Shown piece after piece: positions 15,567 through 25,487 of a stretch of 64,000 nucleotides of DNA (its first letter is position 1; each line of letters opens with the position of its first letter). Source of the stretch: an uncultured cyanobacterium (lineage in GTDB: Bacteria; Cyanobacteriota; Vampirovibrionia; Gastranaerophilales; Gastranaerophilaceae); NCBI GenBank assembly GCA_902495705.1, contig CABUXT010000007.1, positions 14,247 through 78,246 of the forward strand, given 5' to 3'. The notes beneath the pieces are model-generated. The model saw nothing but the letters and a program-made list of their open reading frames with translations. It did no database searches and was not told where the DNA came from. The position numbers were made by a program, and so were the translations under genes.

Positions 15567-18245
15567 CTACTTACAACCAAGTGGAAGTGAAATATCTTTT
15601 GCCTGTTTAAATTCAATTACCGCTTGAGCTGCAGCCAATCTTGCCTGTGGAACTCTAAACGGTGAGCAAGATACATAATTCAAGCCGATTCTATGGCAGA
15701 ATTTTACAGATGCAGGGTCTCCACCGTGTTCACCGCAAATACCGCGTTTCAAATGAGGGCGAACTCTCAAAGCTTTATCCAACGCGATTTTCATCAACTG
15801 TCCAACCCCTTCTTGGTCTAATGTTGAGAATGGGTTAGCAGGTAGAATTTTTTGCTCTACATAGTTTTGCAAGAATTTGCCTTCCGCATCGTCTCTTGAA
15901 TATCCAAAGGTCATTTGAGTCAAGTCATTTGTACCGAATGAGAAAAATTCTGCATGTTCTGCGATTTCATCAGCCGTCAAAGCTGCACGCGGAATCTCTA
16001 TCATCGTACCAAACATATATTCAACTCTTACGCCTTTTTCATCCATTACTTCATTAGCTACGCGCTCCAAAACAGTTTTAACCGTTTTTAGTTCATTCAC
16101 GTGTCCAACAAGCGGAATCATAACTTCAGGTTTTACATCCAATCCTTCTTTTTTCAAATCGCAAGCTGCACTGAAAATTGCTCTAACTTGCATTTCATTG
16201 ATTTCAGGATAAGTCAAACCAAGACGACAACCTCTCAAGCCCATCATTGGGTTAGATTCAGACATTGCCTCAACGATATTTAGAAGTTTTTCATCTTCTG
16301 CATAATCTTCACCTTTTGCCTTTTTGGTTGCAACTTTTGCAATCAATTCTTCTTTATCAGGCAAAAATTCATGTAGAGGTGGGTCAAGAAGTCTGATTGT
16401 CATTGATTTTTCGCCCAAAGCTTTAAACATTGCATAGAAATCAGAATATTGCATTGGAAGAAGTTTTGCCAAAGCCTCTTTTCTAGCCTCAGACGTTCCT
16501 GCAATAATCATTTTTTGAACCCAAGGAAGTCTTTCAGGGTCCATAAACATGTGTTCTGTTCTACATAGACCAACACCCTCTGCGCCAAGTTCCAAAGCTT
16601 TTGCTACATCGGCAGGAGTATCTGCGTTTGCTCTAACACCCAAAAGTTTAATTTCATCTACCCAAGCGAACAGTTTGTTGAAGTTTTCATCCATAGTTGG
16701 TGGGACAAGATGAATTGCACCATCCATAACTTCGCCTGTACCGCCATCAAGAGAAATGATGTCGTTTTTGTGATAAACAGTTCCATCGCCTGCGGTTAGA
16801 GTTTCATTTTTAAGGTCGATTGATAAATCTTCACAACCTGCAACACAAGGTTTTCCCATACCTTTTGCAACAACAGCAGCGTGAGATGTCATACCGCCTC
16901 TTAGTGTCAAAACACCTTGAGATTCAATCATACCATGAATATCATCAGGACAAGTTTCAATTCTTACCAAAATGATTTTTTCACCGTTTTTACCGCGTTC
17001 TGCCGCCTCTTCCGTATCAAAAACGATTTTACCTACAGCAGCCCCCGGAGATGCCGCAAGCCCTTGAGCGATTTTGTGAGCCTCTTTTTTAGCTTTAGGG
17101 TCAAAATCAGGCAATAAAACCTGATACAATTGATTTGCGTCAACAAGTTCAACTGCTCTTTCCTTATCGATAATACCTTCTTCGCACATTTCAACGGCAA
17201 TTCTTACTGATGCTTTTGCAGTTCGTTTACCGTTACGAGTTTGTAGAATCCACAATTTACCTCTTTCGATTGTAAATTCCATATCTTGAACATCTTTGTA
17301 GCCTTTTTCAAGTTTTTTCGCAATATCAACATATTGTTTGTAAAGTTCAGGCATTTCATTTTCAAGTTCTGCAATCGGTTTTGGAGTTCTGATACCTGCA
17401 ACAACATCTTCCCCTTGCGCATTTGTCAAATATTCGCCATAGAATTTATTTTCACCTGTAGAAGGGTTTCTTGTGAAAGATACGCCTGTTGCGCAATCAT
17501 CACCCATATTACCAAATACCATTGTCTGAACGTTTACTGCAGTACCATAGTTGTGGTCGATTTTGTAGTGTTCTCTATAAGCAACGGCACGAGGAATATT
17601 CCAAGAACGGAAAACTGCCTCAATTGCCTCCTCAAGTTGTACATAAGGGTCTTGAGGGAAATCTTTTCCTGTTTCTTTTTTAATCAAAGCTTTATATGGC
17701 TCAATCAAAGATTTCCAATCATCTGCAGTTAATTCGGTATCTGACTTGTAGCCTTTTTCTTTTTTAATATCATCTAAGTAATCTTCAAACTTTTGTCTGT
17801 CGATTTCCCAAGCAACAGAGCCAAACATAGTTAAAAATCTGCGGTATGAATCATAGCAAAAACGCGGATTGTTAGTCAATTTAATCATCGCCTCAACAGT
17901 TTGGTCATTCAAACCTAAGTTCAAAATTGTTTCCATCATCCCCGGCATAGAAAGTCTTGCACCTGAACGAACAGAAACAAGAAGAGGATTTTCGCTATCG
18001 CCAAACTTTTTACCTGCTTGAGTTTCAACATCTTTCAAAGCTGCTTTCACTTCATCCATAAGCCCTTGGGGCATTTTGTTTCCGTGGTTTATATAATCCA
18101 TACACGTTTCGGTTGTGATAGTCAACCCCGGGGGAACAGGTAGTCCAAGGTTAGTCATTTCGGCTAAATTCGCACCTTTGCCACCCAACAAATTGCGCAT
18201 AGATGCATCCCCATCCTTAAAGAGCCAAACACGTTTTTCTGCCAT
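15567..18245 (-). CDS. ppdK: Pyruvate, phosphate dikinase
   Basis: 892 aa, the usual length. It interconverts ATP + pyruvate + phosphate and AMP + phosphoenolpyruvate + diphosphate. The N-terminal ATP-grasp domain starts LFKDGDASMRNLLGGKGANLAEM. The phosphohistidine domain has GGMTSHAAVVAKGMGKPCVAG (catalytic His at about residue 460). The C-terminal TIM barrel includes GLCRTEHMF, MIPLVGHVNEL, FSFGTNDLTQMTFGYSRDD and GICGEHGGDP. All key residues appear intact. It is monocistronic, with an AAAAGGAG site and a strong terminator; the regulatory kinase/phosphatase PDRP is not next to it. In anaerobes it often serves diphosphate-dependent glycolysis or gluconeogenesis. Confidence 0.98.
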   Translation of the reverse strand: MAEKRVWLFKDGDASMRNLLGGKGANLAEMTNLGLPVPPGLTITTETCMDYINHGNKMPQGLMDEVKAALKDVETQAGKKFGDSENPLLVSVRSGARLSMPGMMETILNLGLNDQTVEAMIKLTNNPRFCYDSYRRFLTMFGSVAWEIDRQKFEDYLDDIKKEKGYKSDTELTADDWKSLIEPYKALIKKETGKDFPQDPYVQLEEAIEAVFRSWNIPRAVAYREHYKIDHNYGTAVNVQTMVFGNMGDDCATGVSFTRNPSTGENKFYGEYLTNAQGEDVVAGIRTPKPIAELENEMPELYKQYVDIAKKLEKGYKDVQDMEFTIERGKLWILQTRNGKRTAKASVRIAVEMCEEGIIDKERAVELVDANQLYQVLLPDFDPKAKKEAHKIAQGLAASPGAAVGKIVFDTEEAAERGKNGEKIILVRIETCPDDIHGMIESQGVLTLRGGMTSHAAVVAKGMGKPCVAGCEDLSIDLKNETLTAGDGTVYHKNDIISLDGGTGEVMDGAIHLVPPTMDENFNKLFAWVDEIKLLGVRANADTPADVAKALELGAEGVGLCRTEHMFMDPERLPWVQKMIIAGTSEARKEALAKLLPMQYSDFYAMFKALGEKSMTIRLLDPPLHEFLPDKEELIAKVATKKAKGEDYAEDEKLLNIVEAMSESNPMMGLRGCRLGLTYPEINEMQVRAIFSAACDLKKEGLDVKPEVMIPLVGHVNELKTVKTVLERVANEVMDEKGVRVEYMFGTMIEIPRAALTADEIAEHAEFFSFGTNDLTQMTFGYSRDDAEGKFLQNYVEQKILPANPFSTLDQEGVGQLMKIALDKALRVRPHLKRGICGEHGGDPASVKFCHRIGLNYVSCSPFRVPQARLAAAQAVIEFKQAKDISLPLGCK

Positions 18246-18467
18246 AATTTTCTCCTTTTAAACAAAAATAATAAACACTTACTAAATAATACAGTAATTT
18301 TAACATAAAAATTTCTAAAGTTGTACAAAAATTTATAACTTAAAGCAAAATTTATTAAGTTTATTACATAGATTTACAGGGTAAAAGTTTTTATAGTAAA
18401 ATATACTATAGCAGAATTTAAAGAATTATTAATTTGATTCTTTATAAAAAATGAGGAGTAGCAGAAT

Positions 18468-20741
18468 ATGGCTAATGAGCCTATTGAAAGAGATGTTGAA
18501 ACATTAATTGATTTACAATTACGAAAGTTAGGTTGGGAAGATAACCCAAAATTACAAAATAGAAACGTATACAAACAACAACCTAGAACCGAATCTGAAA
18601 AAACTGCTTTAAATGGACTAAAACCAGACTACGTCTTATACAGTGAAGGTGTGCCTCTTGCAATAATTGAAGCAAAACGTCCTAATAGAGATATTGATAA
18701 AGCCCTAATTCAAGGAAGTAATTATGCAAAACTACTTAATGCTCCAATCGTCATTGCTACAAATGGGATTAATATTAAAACACTCCAAGTAAAAAATAAT
18801 AAACCTCTTATCTTGGATGGAGATGAAGTTTCAACATTTTTAAAGGAAACTACATTAATAAAGTTTAGAAATGATAGTTCTTTTTGCTCAATAAGTCCAA
18901 TTGTCATTAAATCAAGAGCACAATTAATTGAGATTTTTAAACATGCAGATAATATACTAAGAAAAGAAGGATTGACAAAAGGCGCGGAACGCTTTAGTGT
19001 TTTTTCAAATATACTATTTTTGAAATTAATGAGCGAAATTCAAGAATTAAAAATAGAAAATGGTGAACAAAACACGATACCTAGAGATTTTTTATGGGAG
19101 ACTTTTAGAAAAAAACATGGACAAGAGCTTTTAAGTTATATCAATGATACAGTTTTAAAAGCTTTTGACACTTATTATAAAAATGGCTCAGATTCAATTT
19201 TTGACAAATTAAATATTAAAAATCCAAGTGTTTTAAGCGAAATTATAAATGAATTAAATCCTCTATACTTAACTAATATTGATTCGGATATTAAAGGAGA
19301 TGCTTTTGAGTATTTTTTAAAATCTTATAATGCTGGAGAGAAAGATTTAGGTGAATATTTTACACCAAGGCATATTGTTAAGTTTATGGTACAGCTATTA
19401 AACCCACAATTTGGCGAAAAGATATATGACCCATTTTGTGGTACTGGAGGATTATTGATAGAATGTTTTAAACATCTAGTTCGTATTGCCCCAAATAATA
19501 TGCCATCAACAATGAATATACTACAAAGTCAAAGTTTATACGGTAGAGAAATCTCATCTACTGCAAAAATTGCTAAAATGAATATGATTTTAATGGGAGA
19601 TGGTCATAATAACATAAGAAAAATTGACAGTTTAGAACACCCTGTAAATGGACAATATGATGCAGTAATTACCAATATGCCATTTTCACAAAATACAGAC
19701 TATGGTATGTTATATGACATTCCATCATCAGATGCTAATAGTATATGCATACAACATTGCATCAGGGCAATAAATCCTTTATCAAAAAATGGAAGAATTG
19801 TATTAATCGTTCCAGAAAAAGTATTATTTGATAAATCATATTCTTTATTAAGACAAACAATATATGATAATTGTACGGTAGAAAATGTAATATCTCTACC
19901 TACGGGAGCTTTTCAACCTTACACATCTGTAAAAACAGATATATTAATGTTAAAAAACATTAATAAAAAGTACAAAACAAACAATACAAAGTTTTATTTC
20001 GTAAAAAATGATGGATATACATTAGACCAATATAGAAAAAAATTATCTGGAATAACTGATTTTGATAGATATATAATGTCCGAGAATAATGAAAACACTT
20101 TATTTGTTGATTCAGAACAGATAAAACAAAACAACTATATACTCCAAGGACGTAAATATTTATCTAAATTGCAATATGCAAAATCAATTTTTAATACTGA
20201 TGATTTTTATAAATTGAGTGAGTTTTTAATTCCTGTAAAAAAAGAAAAAGTAACACTATTAGACTCTGAAATCTATCAAATTTTAGGAGTTTCTTCTGAG
20301 GGAAAAGGTTTAACTATTTCTAAAAAAAGTGGAGAAGAACTTAAAAGTCAAACTAAATATTATAAAGCCCAACCAAATTGCCTATTATGGTGTACCGTTG
20401 ATACCAAAAATGGAGCATTTGCTGTAATACCTCCAAAAGGGTATAATGAATGTATCATTTCTGGTAATAGAACTTTATTGAAAATAGATACCTCAAAATA
20501 TTTACCGGAATTTTTACAACGATATTTCACATTAACAGAAGTTCAAGAATATTTTGATAATTATTTAAGTGGTAGCACTAATAGACAATATATAAAAAGG
20601 GATGAAATATTAGATTTATATTTTCCTAAAATTGAAATAAATAAACAACAAGAACTTATAAATGAATTAAGAAGCCATGAAGAAGAAATCAATAATATAA
20701 ATAAGAAAATTATTAGTTTAATACCTGCAAATTTCAGTTGA
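18468..20741 (+). CDS. Single-chain nuclease-methylase-specificity restriction-modification protein
   Basis: 757 aa. Residues about 1-135 resemble the N-terminal nuclease domain of type I HsdR: PD (53-54) with EAK (68-70) forms a PD-(D/E)xK site. Residues about 150-480 are an HsdM-type N6-adenine methyltransferase with GEYFTPRHIVKFMVQ, SAM motif DPFCGTGG (321-328) and ITNMPF (catalytic motif at 403-406, NMPF instead of the usual NPPF/NPPY). The last about 190 residues look like one HsdS target-recognition half, ending in a coiled-coil (NKQQELINELRSHEEEINNINKK). No helicase domain and no separate hsdR or hsdS gene is present, so the layout resembles type IIG/BcgI-like enzymes. It is very A/T-rich and stands alone, which suggests horizontal acquisition. 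Confidence 0.85.
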   Translation: MANEPIERDVETLIDLQLRKLGWEDNPKLQNRNVYKQQPRTESEKTALNGLKPDYVLYSEGVPLAIIEAKRPNRDIDKALIQGSNYAKLLNAPIVIATNGINIKTLQVKNNKPLILDGDEVSTFLKETTLIKFRNDSSFCSISPIVIKSRAQLIEIFKHADNILRKEGLTKGAERFSVFSNILFLKLMSEIQELKIENGEQNTIPRDFLWETFRKKHGQELLSYINDTVLKAFDTYYKNGSDSIFDKLNIKNPSVLSEIINELNPLYLTNIDSDIKGDAFEYFLKSYNAGEKDLGEYFTPRHIVKFMVQLLNPQFGEKIYDPFCGTGGLLIECFKHLVRIAPNNMPSTMNILQSQSLYGREISSTAKIAKMNMILMGDGHNNIRKIDSLEHPVNGQYDAVITNMPFSQNTDYGMLYDIPSSDANSICIQHCIRAINPLSKNGRIVLIVPEKVLFDKSYSLLRQTIYDNCTVENVISLPTGAFQPYTSVKTDILMLKNINKKYKTNNTKFYFVKNDGYTLDQYRKKLSGITDFDRYIMSENNENTLFVDSEQIKQNNYILQGRKYLSKLQYAKSIFNTDDFYKLSEFLIPVKKEKVTLLDSEIYQILGVSSEGKGLTISKKSGEELKSQTKYYKAQPNCLLWCTVDTKNGAFAVIPPKGYNECIISGNRTLLKIDTSKYLPEFLQRYFTLTEVQEYFDNYLSGSTNRQYIKRDEILDLYFPKIEINKQQELINELRSHEEEINNINKKIISLIPANFS

Positions 20742-20758
20742 ATAATAAATATTTAAGC

Positions 20759-20800
20759 AAAAAAGAGACAGAAAATTCTATGTTCTTCTGTCTCTTTTTT
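20759..20800. terminator. Bidirectional terminator between the methylase and lysC
   Basis: Stem AAAAAAGAGACAGAA / TTCTGTCTCTTTTTT with a 12-nt loop, 17 bp after the methylase stop and 24 bp from the lysC end, with A-run and T-run on both sides. Confidence 0.9.
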
Positions 20801-20824
20801 AATTTTAAATTTTGTTTTTAACGC

Positions 20825-22090
20825 CTACACATCAGGTAATGTACCTTTTACTTCCGCAACTTCATCACAGCCGAGATTGAATACGTCATGCAAAGCTTTT
20901 ACTGCTTTTTGAGCATCATCTTTATTGATTAAACAACTGATTTTAATTTCACTTGTTGAAATCATTCTGATATTGATATCGTTGCTTGCCAAAGTTTTGA
21001 ACATTGTTGATGCAATCCCCGGTCTATCAATCATGCCGGCACCGATGATTGAAACTTTTGCAATATTATCATCGATTTTTACATCAGCAGCACCAAGTTT
21101 AACTTTTACATCTTCCAAAACTTCCATAGCTTTTGGCAAATCTTCTTTGTTGATAGTGAAAGCAATATCATTGGTGTTTGAAGTTTTTCTTGCATAAGAC
21201 TGAATAATCATATCAACAGATACATTTTCATCAGCCAAACAACCAAACAATGTTGCTGCTTCCCCCGGAGTATCAGGAACATCGCAAACTACAACTCTTA
21301 CTTGTGATGAATCTGATGCCACACCTGCTACAGGTTTATTTATTTCCATTTTTTCAACTCCTACAATTAAAGTTCCCATATTATCAAGCTTAAAACTGCT
21401 CCTAACCCTTAGTGGTACAGCGTATTGTTTTGCTGTTTCAACACTTCTCGGGTGAAGGACATTTGCACCTGCATGAGCAAGTTCAAGCATTTCTTCATAA
21501 GATATAGTGTCCAGCCTTGAGGCATTTGGAACAACTCTCGGGTCAGTTGTATAAACACCTTCTACATCTGTATAAATATCACATCTTTCTGCATTTAAAG
21601 CTGCAGCCAAAGCAACAGCAGATGTATCTGAGCCGCCACGACCTAAAGTTGTGATTTCACCATCTTCTGTAACCCCTTGGAAACCTGCAACAACAATAAT
21701 ATTGCCTGCCTCTAAGTTCTTTTTCAATTTGTCGGTTTTAATATCAACAATTCTTGCTTTTGAGTGAACATTTTCAGTCAAAATACCAATTTGAGTGGCA
21801 TTGAAACTTACCGCATTGTATCCTTGAGCCTGAATAGCCATAGTAAGAAGTGCAATAGAAACACATTCTCCGGTAGATAAAAGCATATCCATTTCTCTGG
21901 CAGAAGGATTTGGATTTAAGTCTTTTGCCATTTTAACCAAATGGTCTGTAGTATGTCCCATTGCTGAAACAACGACAACAACGTCATTTCCGTTGTTTTT
22001 TTCGCGAATTACCGTTTGTGCAACATTTTTAATTTTATCTGTATCCGCAACAGATGTACCGCCAAATTTTTGTACTATTACCTTTTTCAA
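20825..22090 (-). CDS. lysC: Aspartate kinase
   Basis: 421 aa. Phosphorylates aspartate as the first step toward lysine, threonine, methionine and diaminopimelate. The N-terminus shows VQKFGGTSVAD, then VVVVSAMGHTTDHL, GRGGSDTSAVALAAAL and DVEGVYTTDPR. The C-terminal about 150 residues hold two ACT domains (SIIGAGMIDRPGIASTMFKTL, NIRMISTSEIKISCLI), so feedback inhibition by an amino acid is likely. The start is a TTG, one base after the stop of the TPR gene, with AGGGAA upstream; translation is therefore probably coupled. Confidence 0.97.
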   Translation of the reverse strand: MKKVIVQKFGGTSVADTDKIKNVAQTVIREKNNGNDVVVVVSAMGHTTDHLVKMAKDLNPNPSAREMDMLLSTGECVSIALLTMAIQAQGYNAVSFNATQIGILTENVHSKARIVDIKTDKLKKNLEAGNIIVVAGFQGVTEDGEITTLGRGGSDTSAVALAAALNAERCDIYTDVEGVYTTDPRVVPNASRLDTISYEEMLELAHAGANVLHPRSVETAKQYAVPLRVRSSFKLDNMGTLIVGVEKMEINKPVAGVASDSSQVRVVVCDVPDTPGEAATLFGCLADENVSVDMIIQSYARKTSNTNDIAFTINKEDLPKAMEVLEDVKVKLGAADVKIDDNIAKVSIIGAGMIDRPGIASTMFKTLASNDINIRMISTSEIKISCLINKDDAQKAVKALHDVFNLGCDEVAEVKGTLPDV

Positions 22091-22091
22091 T

Positions 22092-23579
22092 TTAATTATT
22101 TCCCTGTATGTCTTTTAAAATATTTTCAAGTTCAACCTTTTCGTTTTCGTATTCAAAGTGTCCTAAAGACTGAGCTTTGTCGGCGATTGAAATTGTTTCT
22201 TTTATATTATATTCACAAATGTTATCCTTGACAAGTCTATAAGATGAATAAAATAACAAATTTAAAATTTCTACATTATTATTGTCCAATTTCTCGGCTC
22301 TGCGCAGTTTTCGCTGAGCGTCCGCATAATCAGAAATACTCATCAGCCATTTTGAATATTCTACAAATCCCTTTACATATTTTGAATTTTCCGTAATAAA
22401 TTTTTCAAAATATTCTCTGGTCTTGTCATGGTTTTCAAGCTTTTGATATACTCTTGCAAGGTTTAGATAATTATAAGATTGTTTGCGGTCAGTGCGCAAA
22501 GATTTTTTAAACAGTTCAATACCGTCTTCTAATCTGCCTTCTGAGACCTTTTCTAACCCCATCCCCTCTTGAATATAAACATTATTGCCATGTTTTTCTT
22601 TTAAGGTATCAAGAAGTGCGAAATCGTTATTATAAGCATTTACAAGAGCCAAACCAAATTTTGGATTTAAGTATTCATTATCTTTTGAAAGTGAAATTTC
22701 AAATTGTTCTTTTGCTTTTTCAAATTCAAAAAATCTTATATAAGCTTTTCCCCATTCAAAATGCAAAACTTCATTATCTAAATCATTTAAAATTGCAGAA
22801 TTAAAGATTTTTTCAGTTTCTTCATAATTCTTTTGGATAGAATAAACTTCACCCAAAACAAAGTACGCAGGCAACATTTGCTTGTTTATCGAAATAGATT
22901 TTTTTGCATATTCCTCTGCGGCTTTATAATCTGATTTTAAAAGTTTTAAATTTGCATATTCATAAGTTGAACTCTCATTTGGCGCAACTTTTGCCAAGAA
23001 TTGCAATTTCATCTCCGCAGAATCATAATCAAACAATCTGACTTCCATAATTGCAGACAATAAGATTGCAGTGTAGTTGTATTTGCTGATTTGAGCCGCT
23101 TTGTTAAACTGGTCACGCGCAAGAGCATATTTTTTCATTTTCATCAAAACCATGCCCCAACCTGTGTGAACATCTGTATTTAGCGGAGTTATTTTATTTG
23201 CACGTTCAAAAGATTCTAAAGCATCATCATACTTTTTAGAATTTAGAAGACACATTCCAAGTCGCAGCCAAATTTCTTTGTCTTGCGGATTTAGATTTGC
23301 TGATTCTTGATAATATTGTGAAGCGTCTTCAAATTTCATCCTTGACTCATAAATTTTGCCAAGATATTTGAATACACCGGAATCTTGATTTGAGATATCA
23401 AGAGCTTTTTTCAACAGTTCTTCAGCTTTGTCATACTGTTTTTCTTCATACAATTTTTTAGCTTTATTTACATAAGCTACTGTCGGAAGAGATTGAATAA
23501 TTGAGTCTTGTTTGTATGAGTCGATTGAAAAGCTTAAATCTTTAATTTTTCCAAAAATATTTTTTATCCAACCAGACAA
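22092..23579 (-). CDS. Tetratricopeptide-repeat protein
   Basis: 495 aa made largely of TPR units: AKKLYEEKQYDKAEELLKKALDI, GKIYESRMKFEDASQYYQESANLNPQ, GMCLLNSKKYDDALESFERANKI and others through to about residue 460. No signal peptide; the N-terminus (SGWIKNIFGKIKDLSFSIDSYK) is an amphipathic helix. TPRs mediate protein contacts; the partner is unknown. It overlaps the upstream phosphatase gene by 16 bp and abuts lysC, so the three form a compact operon. Confidence 0.9.
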   Translation of the reverse strand: MSGWIKNIFGKIKDLSFSIDSYKQDSIIQSLPTVAYVNKAKKLYEEKQYDKAEELLKKALDISNQDSGVFKYLGKIYESRMKFEDASQYYQESANLNPQDKEIWLRLGMCLLNSKKYDDALESFERANKITPLNTDVHTGWGMVLMKMKKYALARDQFNKAAQISKYNYTAILLSAIMEVRLFDYDSAEMKLQFLAKVAPNESSTYEYANLKLLKSDYKAAEEYAKKSISINKQMLPAYFVLGEVYSIQKNYEETEKIFNSAILNDLDNEVLHFEWGKAYIRFFEFEKAKEQFEISLSKDNEYLNPKFGLALVNAYNNDFALLDTLKEKHGNNVYIQEGMGLEKVSEGRLEDGIELFKKSLRTDRKQSYNYLNLARVYQKLENHDKTREYFEKFITENSKYVKGFVEYSKWLMSISDYADAQRKLRRAEKLDNNNVEILNLLFYSSYRLVKDNICEYNIKETISIADKAQSLGHFEYENEKVELENILKDIQGNN

Positions 23580-24046
23580 TCTGCCACCTCTCTGAAAGCT
23601 CCATCACCTGCGAAACTTTCGGTAATTTGAATACCTTCAACTGCTTTGACTTTTTCAACAGCATGAGGAACTGTTATTTTGTATTTTGCATAAATTAAAC
23701 ATTCCAAATCATTGATATCATCTCCGATGTAAACATAATCCTCCTGCGAGAGATTATATTTTTCCAAAATGGATTTCAAAACATCAATTTTTACTCGGAT
23801 ATTTTGATGAATTTCTTCTATCCCAAATTTTTGAGCCATTGTTTGAATAGCAGAATTTCCCTCACCGGAAATTATTGAAATATCATAACCGTTGCGTTTT
23901 AAAATATAAAACCCCATAACATCTTTAAAATTCAGTTTGCGAGACATTGAAAAATCTTCATTTATATAAACGCAATTGTCAGTCACAACACCGTCAAAAT
24001 CCGTAACAACCATTTTTATTGACTTTGGAAGTTCTAATTTTGCCAT
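23564..24046 (-). CDS. KdsC-like HAD phosphatase (3-deoxy-D-manno-octulosonate 8-phosphate phosphatase type)
   Basis: 160 aa, HAD superfamily without a cap domain. The catalytic motif is VTDFDGVVTDN (nucleophile Asp16, acid/base Asp18), with IISGE as motif II, and VYIGDDINDLECL as motif IV. This pattern fits KdsC and the related phosphatase domains of CMP-sugar synthases. KdsC makes free Kdo for lipopolysaccharide cores. The neighbours (TPR protein, aspartate kinase) do not confirm the substrate, and no kdsA, kdsB or kdsD is nearby, so the sugar substrate is uncertain. Confidence 0.8.
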   Translation of the reverse strand: MAKLELPKSIKMVVTDFDGVVTDNCVYINEDFSMSRKLNFKDVMGFYILKRNGYDISIISGEGNSAIQTMAQKFGIEEIHQNIRVKIDVLKSILEKYNLSQEDYVYIGDDINDLECLIYAKYKITVPHAVEKVKAVEGIQITESFAGDGAFREVADCLVG

Positions 24047-24092
24047 TTCTTAACCGATTCCCTTACGTATTAACAAACCTGATGCTATCTGC

Positions 24093-24098
24093 TATAAT
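24093..24098 (+). promoter_or_regulatory. Extended -10 box ahead of the histidine kinase
   Basis: TGCTATAAT at 24090-24098, an extended -10 element, about 50 nt before the ATG at 24150. The kdsC-like gene diverges from the same short region. Confidence 0.45.
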
Positions 24099-24149
24099 TA
24101 TACCATAAAGTGCAAAAAGTTCAGATAGATAGAGAGAAAAAAGTAATAA

Positions 24150-25433
24150 ATGTTTTCATATTTTTATGTCATAAATATTTGTGTAATCATCGTTTTTATT
24201 TGCCTGTTTTTCATCACAAGAAAAACCAATAAACGCTGGTCTAAAATCAATGATTACTTAGGAAAAGTAACAACCACCGTAGATTCAATCAGATACGGTA
24301 ATTTGTCAACCAAAATTGAAAAAATCGAACATCCGACATACCAAAATGTAACAGATAGTATCAACAGAATGGTTGAAACCCTGAACGACAGAGAAAAAAT
24401 GATTATTGAATACCAAGCAGAACTTATGCGCCAAAACAAATTGCTTGAATCTGTTATCAACTCACTATCTGACGGCATTTTGATTATCAATGACAAATTT
24501 GAAATCCTTAGAGCAACTCCAAAGATTTTGAAGTGGTTCGGAATCAAAGGACGAGACATTATAGGCAAAAATGTTTTTGAATTTATTCAACCTGTAAAAG
24601 ACGACAATTTTGAAATTTCTGACTTAAACAACATTGAAATCTTTATCAAACACACTCCGACAAACAACTTTGTCATAAGTTCTCAAGCCCTGACATCAAT
24701 TGAGAAAAAAAGATTTGTACTAATCATAAAAGATATTACAACAGAAAAAGAAATCGAAACGTTAAAAGAAGATTTTGTTGCAACATTGACCCACGACCTT
24801 AAAGTCCCAATTGTTGCAGCAGCAAATATGATTGACCTCTTTTTAGCAAACAAGTTTGGAGAAATTTCTGAAAAACAAAAATTTGCACTCGATAACATGA
24901 AAGTTTCAAACAAAAGTCTTTTGGAATTGGTTCAAATTCTGCTTGAAACTTACAAATTGAAAGAACAAGGTATCAAACTGGTAAAAGAAACTTTTGCCCT
25001 CAATCCGTTTATTGAAGAAATTGTTTCAGAAATGCAACCGCTAGCGGCAGATGTAAAGACTTCCATAAATTTCACTCCACAAGCAAATAATCCGCAAATC
25101 ACGGCTGACCCAATGCAATTAAGAAGAGTAATTAAAAACCTGATATCAAATGCTATTGACCACAGCAGCACCCAAAAACCGATTGATGTCAAACTTGGCA
25201 AAATCCAAGGATTTACGACGATTTCGGTTATAGATTACGGTCAAGGAATTTGCAAAGATGAACTGAAAATGATTTTTAACAAATACTATTCGGCAGCAAA
25301 AAAATTGAGAAAAGTCGGCACTGGATTAGGTTTATACCTGTCTCAACAAATCGCTGTAGCACACGGTGGAGAAATCATTGCAACCAGTGAAGAAAATGTT
25401 CAAACAGAGTTTTGTGTAAAAATCCCTGCGTAA
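24150..25433 (+). CDS. Orphan sensor histidine kinase (PAS-containing)
   Basis: 427 aa. One N-terminal membrane helix (about 5-23), a HAMP-like helical stretch, a PAS domain (about 100-195, LLESVINSLSDGILIINDKFEILRATP), a HisKA dimerisation domain with THDLKVP (phospho-acceptor His215), and a HATPase domain with NLISNAIDHS, DYGQGI and GTGLGLYLSQQIA. All catalytic boxes are intact. There is almost no periplasmic part, so the signal is probably sensed in the cytosol or membrane. No response regulator gene is adjacent. Confidence 0.93.
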   Translation: MFSYFYVINICVIIVFICLFFITRKTNKRWSKINDYLGKVTTTVDSIRYGNLSTKIEKIEHPTYQNVTDSINRMVETLNDREKMIIEYQAELMRQNKLLESVINSLSDGILIINDKFEILRATPKILKWFGIKGRDIIGKNVFEFIQPVKDDNFEISDLNNIEIFIKHTPTNNFVISSQALTSIEKKRFVLIIKDITTEKEIETLKEDFVATLTHDLKVPIVAAANMIDLFLANKFGEISEKQKFALDNMKVSNKSLLELVQILLETYKLKEQGIKLVKETFALNPFIEEIVSEMQPLAADVKTSINFTPQANNPQITADPMQLRRVIKNLISNAIDHSSTQKPIDVKLGKIQGFTTISVIDYGQGICKDELKMIFNKYYSAAKKLRKVGTGLGLYLSQQIAVAHGGEIIATSEENVQTEFCVKIPA

Positions 25434-25487
25434 ATGTAAATTTATTTTTTGTTTATTTTTTATATAATAAAGAAAAAAGGAGAAATT

